From assembly GCA_023129355.1 (NCBI GenBank), contig JAGMCC010000031.1, positions 1 through 9,819 on the forward strand: DNA of 9,819 nucleotides, read 5' to 3'. Both the position numbers and the translations under genes were made by a program. Below the pieces are notes generated by a model, which was given only the letters and a program-made list of their open reading frames with translations, did not search any database and was not told the origin of the DNA. Within the stretch, counting starts at the first letter, position 1. Each line of letters begins with the position of its first letter. The DNA is from Dehalococcoidia bacterium. Its GTDB lineage: Bacteria; Chloroflexota; Dehalococcoidia; E44-bin15. Of this stretch, positions 6,253 to 9,819 are shown one piece after another.

Positions 6253-7527
6253 ATGACACTACAGGATTATCGAAATGATATACAGAGATGCAGCCGATGC
6301 TCACTTTGCAAATGGCTGCCACTAGCACAAATAAAGAGCTGGAGGTTCGCCAATGCTTGTCCCAGCATGGTATGGGGTAATTTCCATGCCTACTCTGCTG
6401 GCGGCAGGATGATCGCTGCGCTGTCGCTATTAGATGGCAGGATAGACTACACGGACAAGCTTGTGGAGATAGTGTACCAATGCCAGATGGGTGGTGCCTG
6501 CGACGTCTCGTGTAAGGTTAACAGAGATCTAGACCCACTGGAGGTGATGCTAGAGCTCAGGGCGAAATGCGTTGAGGATGGCCAGGTACTGCCAGCTCAC
6601 ATGGTGATGATCGAAAGCCTGAGGAGCGATGATAATGTATTGGGTGAGCTAAAAGCTGAGCGAGGTAAATGGGCTGAAGATCTAGACGTCAAGGATATAA
6701 CGAAGGAAAAGGCCGATGTCCTATACTTTGCGGGGTGTAGATATTCTTTTGACCAGGATCTGTGGAAAATTGCTAGAGACACAATAGCCCTTCTGAAGAT
6801 GGCAGGTGTTGATGTTGGCATTTCGGGGAAGGAGGAGGCATGCTGTGGAGGCCGGGCCTTCGAGATAGGCTATCGCGGAGAGTTTACCAAATATGCCGAG
6901 CACAGTATAGAAACCTGGAATGCCGCGGACGTGCGCACTGTGGTGACCTCTTGCTCTGATTGCTATGGGGCTTTTAAATTCCATTATCCTCGAATCGGCA
7001 AGAAGATGAACTTTGAGGTGCTGCATATCACCGAATATCTTGACCGCTTGATAAAAGAGGGTAGGCTAAAGCCCACCAAAAAAGTACCGTTGCAGGTTAC
7101 CTATCACGATCCGTGTCATTTAGGCAGGCTGTCGGAACCATATATCCCCTGGGAGGGAGTGGAGAGGAAAGTCCTGGGACAGGTTGTCATTAAAGACCCT
7201 CCCAAGGAGTACAGGCGGGGAACCAATGGAATCTATGAACCGCCACGGGATGTGCTTCGCAGTATCCAGGGCCTTGAGCTTGTCGAGATGGAGCGCATCA
7301 AGGAATATGCCTGGTGCTGCGGCGCCGGCGGCGGGGTAATGGAAGCCTATCCCGAGTTCGCTCAATGGACCGCAGATGAACGGATAGAGGAGGCGAAGGC
7401 TACCGGGGCTGAAGCCTTAGTAACTGCCTGTCCCTGGTGTGAGAGAAGCTTCAGGGATGCTCTGGAGCATAATGGGGCCAAGATCAAGCTATACGACATA
7501 GTAGAACTGCTTCTCGAAGCACTTTGA
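6253..7527 (+). CDS. Iron-sulfur protein with two CCG domains (GlcF/GlpC/HdrD-like)
   Basis: This 424-residue electron-transfer subunit has an N-terminal ferredoxin-like part and two C-terminal cysteine-rich CCG domains. Ferredoxin motif 1 has Cys13, Cys16, Cys19 and Cys36 (C-x2-C-x2-C...CP). Motif 2 has Cys77, Cys83 and Cys87, with Gly80 where the second cysteine is expected, and Lys rather than Pro after the last. CCG domain 1 uses Cys162, Cys197-Cys198 and Cys234-x2-Cys237. CCG domain 2 uses Cys288, Cys355-Cys356 and Cys393-x2-Cys396. Such domains bind [4Fe-4S] clusters in heterodisulfide reductase and occur in GlcF, GlpC and LutA. Domain 2 has an extra segment of about 31 residues (293-323) between its first cysteine and the CC pair. 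The start ATG follows AGGGGG at 6241-6246, which overlaps the stop codon of the preceding gene. The tight coupling suggests it is the electron-accepting partner of the GlcD-like enzyme. No transmembrane helix is visible, so a direct menaquinone reductase anchor is not apparent. Confidence 0.88.
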   Translation: MTLQDYRNDIQRCSRCSLCKWLPLAQIKSWRFANACPSMVWGNFHAYSAGGRMIAALSLLDGRIDYTDKLVEIVYQCQMGGACDVSCKVNRDLDPLEVMLELRAKCVEDGQVLPAHMVMIESLRSDDNVLGELKAERGKWAEDLDVKDITKEKADVLYFAGCRYSFDQDLWKIARDTIALLKMAGVDVGISGKEEACCGGRAFEIGYRGEFTKYAEHSIETWNAADVRTVVTSCSDCYGAFKFHYPRIGKKMNFEVLHITEYLDRLIKEGRLKPTKKVPLQVTYHDPCHLGRLSEPYIPWEGVERKVLGQVVIKDPPKEYRRGTNGIYEPPRDVLRSIQGLELVEMERIKEYAWCCGAGGGVMEAYPEFAQWTADERIEEAKATGAEALVTACPWCERSFRDALEHNGAKIKLYDIVELLLEAL

Positions 7528-7550
7528 GAACCTAGATTAAGGAGCGGAAA

Positions 7551-9128
7551 ATGGCTTTGCGTGGAAATGTCTATCGAATACTGGAAGATATTGTAGGCCC
7601 GCAGAACATTTCGGAAGAGCCTGTAATTCTGGACACGTACGCGTTCCAGTGGCTGGCGGAGACTATCTCTGGCACGAAGTTTTGCACTAGACCCGAGGCC
7701 GTGCTACTGCCGGGAAATGTGGAGGAGGTCCAGGCAATAATCAAGGCATGCAATAGGTACGGGATACGGTACAAAGCATTCAGCACCGGTTGGGGTCCCT
7801 GGAATACTGTTGAAGGGGAAGGGGTTCTCCAGCTAGATCTCAGGAGGATGAACAGGATCCTGGAGATAGATGAGAAGAACATGTACGCCGTGGTCGAGCC
7901 CTACGTAATAGGATCGCAGCTCCAGGTTGAGGCTATGAGGAAGGGGCTGAACTGTCACTTAATTGGGGCAGGAGCGAACACCTCCATCCTGGCGAGCGCT
8001 ACATCCATGGCAGGTTATGGGCTAACGGGTATCTTCACGGGGTACAGCAATTGCAACGTACTAGCGGTAGAATGGGTCCTGCCCGATGGGGAAGTATTGA
8101 GGCTGGGTTCTCTAGGATCGGGAGCTGGTTGGTTTGGTGGAGACGGGCCAGGACCGAGTCTACGGGGTGTAATGAGAGGCATGATTGGAGCGTTGGGAGG
8201 ACTCGGCGTGTTCACCAAATGCGGAGTCAAGCTCTACCCGTGGTATGGCCCGCCCACTACCCCAATTGAAGGGATTCATCCGCTGGATGGCATGCCGATC
8301 CCGGAGAGTTTTCGGGTCCACAGCCTCACCTTTCCAAGCTGGGAAGCACTGGCGGATGCGGTATACAGGATCGGGGAGGCCGAGATAGGGTATGTTATGG
8401 GGAGAGCTCTTCCCCCTGGCTTGATACCCGCGCTTAATGTCGGTTCAGCAACGGAGTATGCTCAAATGCTGCAGCTCGTTTCTACGGAAGGCATGATGGA
8501 TGAATTCAAGTATGCTATCCAGATTTTTCTGGGCGCCAACTCTGCCAGGGAACTGGAGTACCAGGAGAGGGCCCTGGAAGAGATCCTGTCAGAAAGTGGA
8601 GGGAAGATTATACTTATGCTGGAGGAGCAGTCCGTTAAAAACATACTTTTTCGCCACCTTATCAAGTCAGAAGGGATTTCCAGGGTATTCCAGCTGGCAG
8701 GGACATTTGCCACATCTCTAGGTGCTGGGACGTCGTGGGACGCAGCCGTTGCTTCGAGCAAGTTTGGGGAGCAGTTGAAGAGGAAGTATATTGAACGGGG
8801 CGCAATCGCGGATGATGGAGGGGATCTTGCCTGGGGAGGGGCATATCAACACGGCCGCTTCGGACACCTGGAGGAGATCATTATGTATGATTTCCAGGAT
8901 GCCGACTCTTTGAAAGGTGCGGATGAATATGTTGAGGAGTCTGCGCAAGCAACGATAGAGAAAAGCCTGGGGCAGCCGATATCTATTGTCCGGGGTATGG
9001 CGGAACACTTTGGGCCGACCAGTTGCGATTACCATATCTGGATGCGAAGGATCAAGAAAGCCTTTGATCCTAATATTACTGCGGATCCCAGCTTCTACAT
9101 CGAGCCGGAGCAGCCTCCAGGCAAATGA
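7551..9128 (+). CDS. FAD-binding oxidoreductase, tandem paralogue 1
   Basis: This 525-residue flavoprotein has the PCMH/VAO-type FAD domain: RPEAVLLPGNVEEVQAIIKA (47-66), YKAFSTGWGPWNTVEGEG (74-91), LDLRRMNRILEIDEKNMYAV (95-114), VEPYVIGSQLQVEAM (115-129) and LAVEWVLPDGEVLRLGSLGS (171-190). The glycine-rich segment GAGWFGGDGPGPSLRGVMRG (191-210) leads into GALGGLGVFTKCGVKLYP (213-230). The C-terminal half is the substrate domain and gives no recognisable active-site signature. The end reads KKAFDPNITADPSFYIEP, so the usual NPGK of GlcD-like proteins is replaced by ADPSFY. It is clearly a different family from the GlcD-like protein at 4782, but very close to the partial gene that follows it (about 79% identity over 207 residues). 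AAGGAG at 7539-7544 and a 23-base gap from the iron-sulfur gene support the ATG and the operon. No signal peptide is seen. The substrate is unknown; organic acids, alcohols or aromatic compounds are typical for the fold. Confidence 0.85.
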   Translation: MALRGNVYRILEDIVGPQNISEEPVILDTYAFQWLAETISGTKFCTRPEAVLLPGNVEEVQAIIKACNRYGIRYKAFSTGWGPWNTVEGEGVLQLDLRRMNRILEIDEKNMYAVVEPYVIGSQLQVEAMRKGLNCHLIGAGANTSILASATSMAGYGLTGIFTGYSNCNVLAVEWVLPDGEVLRLGSLGSGAGWFGGDGPGPSLRGVMRGMIGALGGLGVFTKCGVKLYPWYGPPTTPIEGIHPLDGMPIPESFRVHSLTFPSWEALADAVYRIGEAEIGYVMGRALPPGLIPALNVGSATEYAQMLQLVSTEGMMDEFKYAIQIFLGANSARELEYQERALEEILSESGGKIILMLEEQSVKNILFRHLIKSEGISRVFQLAGTFATSLGAGTSWDAAVASSKFGEQLKRKYIERGAIADDGGDLAWGGAYQHGRFGHLEEIIMYDFQDADSLKGADEYVEESAQATIEKSLGQPISIVRGMAEHFGPTSCDYHIWMRRIKKAFDPNITADPSFYIEPEQPPGK

Positions 9129-9198
9129 CAGAGAGGCTTGCTTTCGCTGATAATTATGGAGTCTCACCGCTACTGTGCGATGTAATAGGAGTGTTAAA

Positions 9199-9819
9199 GT
9201 GACACTACCTAAAAATGTCTACAAGGTTCTGGAGGATATCGTAGGTCCAGAGAATATCTCCGATGAACCAGTAATACTGGATACATACGCCTTCCAGTAT
9301 CTGGCTGAGACTATTACTGGCACCAAGTTCTGCACCAGGCCCGGGGCTGTGATTCTGCCAGGAAGCACAGAGGAGGTCCAGGCGATAGTGAAAACTTGTA
9401 ACAGATACGGGGTAAAATACAAGGCTCTCAGCACAGGTTGGGGTGTATGGAACACGGTTAGCGGTGCTGGTACTATCCAGCTTGACCTTAGAAGGATGAA
9501 CAGGATCCTGGAAATCGATGAGAAGAACATGTATGCGGTGGTGGAGCCGTATGTCATAGCGGCGCAGCTTCAAGTCGAAGCCATGAAGAAGGGACTAAAC
9601 TGCCATATTATAGGCGCCGGAGCCAACTTCTCCCCTCTGGCGAGCTGTACATCGGTGCAGGGACAGGGACTCTCCGGCATATCGATGGGCTACAGCGGCC
9701 GCAATCCTCTGGCGGTGGAATGGGTGCTACCTACAGGCGATATCCTGAGGCTAGGTTCACTAGGTTCGGGAGCTGGCTGGTTTTGTGGCGACGGGCCGGG
9801 CCCCAGCCTGAGGGGCGTA
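9199..9819 (+). CDS. FAD-binding oxidoreductase, tandem paralogue 2, 3' truncated
   Basis: A GTG start at 9199, with AGGAG at 9187-9191 (7-base spacing), opens a frame that runs to the window edge for 207 codons without a stop. It begins MTLPKNVYKVLEDIVGPENI and aligns without gaps to the first 207 residues of the gene at 7551. A hand count gives 164 identical positions. The FAD-domain segments are conserved (LDLRRMNRILEIDEKNMYAV at 95-114 is identical), while differences concentrate at residues 144-170, close to the flavin-contacting part of this fold. It is therefore a complete-looking paralogue cut by the window, not a fragment. A second copy of the same enzyme, specialised for a related substrate, or the two subunits of a hetero-oligomer are both possible. 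The 70-base gap before it holds no clear terminator, so it is probably in the same operon. Confidence 0.85.
   Translation, partial: MTLPKNVYKVLEDIVGPENISDEPVILDTYAFQYLAETITGTKFCTRPGAVILPGSTEEVQAIVKTCNRYGVKYKALSTGWGVWNTVSGAGTIQLDLRRMNRILEIDEKNMYAVVEPYVIAAQLQVEAMKKGLNCHIIGAGANFSPLASCTSVQGQGLSGISMGYSGRNPLAVEWVLPTGDILRLGSLGSGAGWFCGDGPGPSLRGV

Noticed and set aside
8718..9167. 149-codon open frame on the - strand
   Set aside because: It is mostly antisense to the 3' end of the FAD oxidoreductase at 7551, with no motif and no convincing ribosome binding site.
9205..9573. Open frames on the - strand near the right edge
   Set aside because: They are antisense to the truncated paralogue, which has a clear family match and Shine-Dalgarno sequence. 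A similar antisense frame appears opposite the first paralogue (7571-7882), as expected from sequence similarity alone.

Overview
The window reads as an accessory metabolic region of a bacterium rich in redox flavoproteins, of mid-range GC content. It has two gene blocks, both on the + strand, separated by a repeat-rich spacer of about 700 bases. The organism cannot be named from the sequence. The flavoprotein/CCG iron-sulfur/ETF content and the intergenic repeats of the type CCCTTCGACA..GCTCAGGGC fit an uncultured anaerobe, such as a Chloroflexota (Dehalococcoidia-like) or Desulfobacterota lineage. That placement is an inference from memory of such genomes.

Block 1 (1-3263) holds the 3' part of a CrtC/AttH-like beta-barrel protein (DUF7064-type motif GFGQRDHSWGVRD), cut by the left edge. 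An ATGA stop/start overlap joins it to an 893-residue dikinase. The dikinase has an N-terminal PEP-synthase-type ATP-grasp domain, a long divergent middle domain, and a C-terminal phosphohistidine swivel domain with His851. That is the domain order of rifampin phosphotransferase, not of PEP synthase, so it probably phosphorylates a small molecule that has not been identified.

The spacer (3264-3962) contains paired hairpins, a degenerate 42-nt-period direct repeat with inverted repeats, further palindromes, and a very short possible IS110-type transposase remnant. No convincing complete gene was seen in it.

Block 2 (3963 to the right edge) looks like one operon of five genes: an electron-transfer flavoprotein beta subunit; a GlcD-like FAD-binding oxidoreductase; a two-CCG-domain iron-sulfur protein of the GlcF/GlpC/HdrD type; and two tandem paralogues of a second FAD-oxidoreductase family. 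The second paralogue is cut by the right edge, and the two are about 79% identical over the 207 residues visible (hand count). The likely scheme is that the FAD enzymes oxidise an organic substrate and pass electrons through the iron-sulfur protein and/or an ETF to another carrier. No EtfA partner lies in the window, which is the main puzzle of this block. Arginine codon use differs clearly between the two blocks, suggesting different histories.
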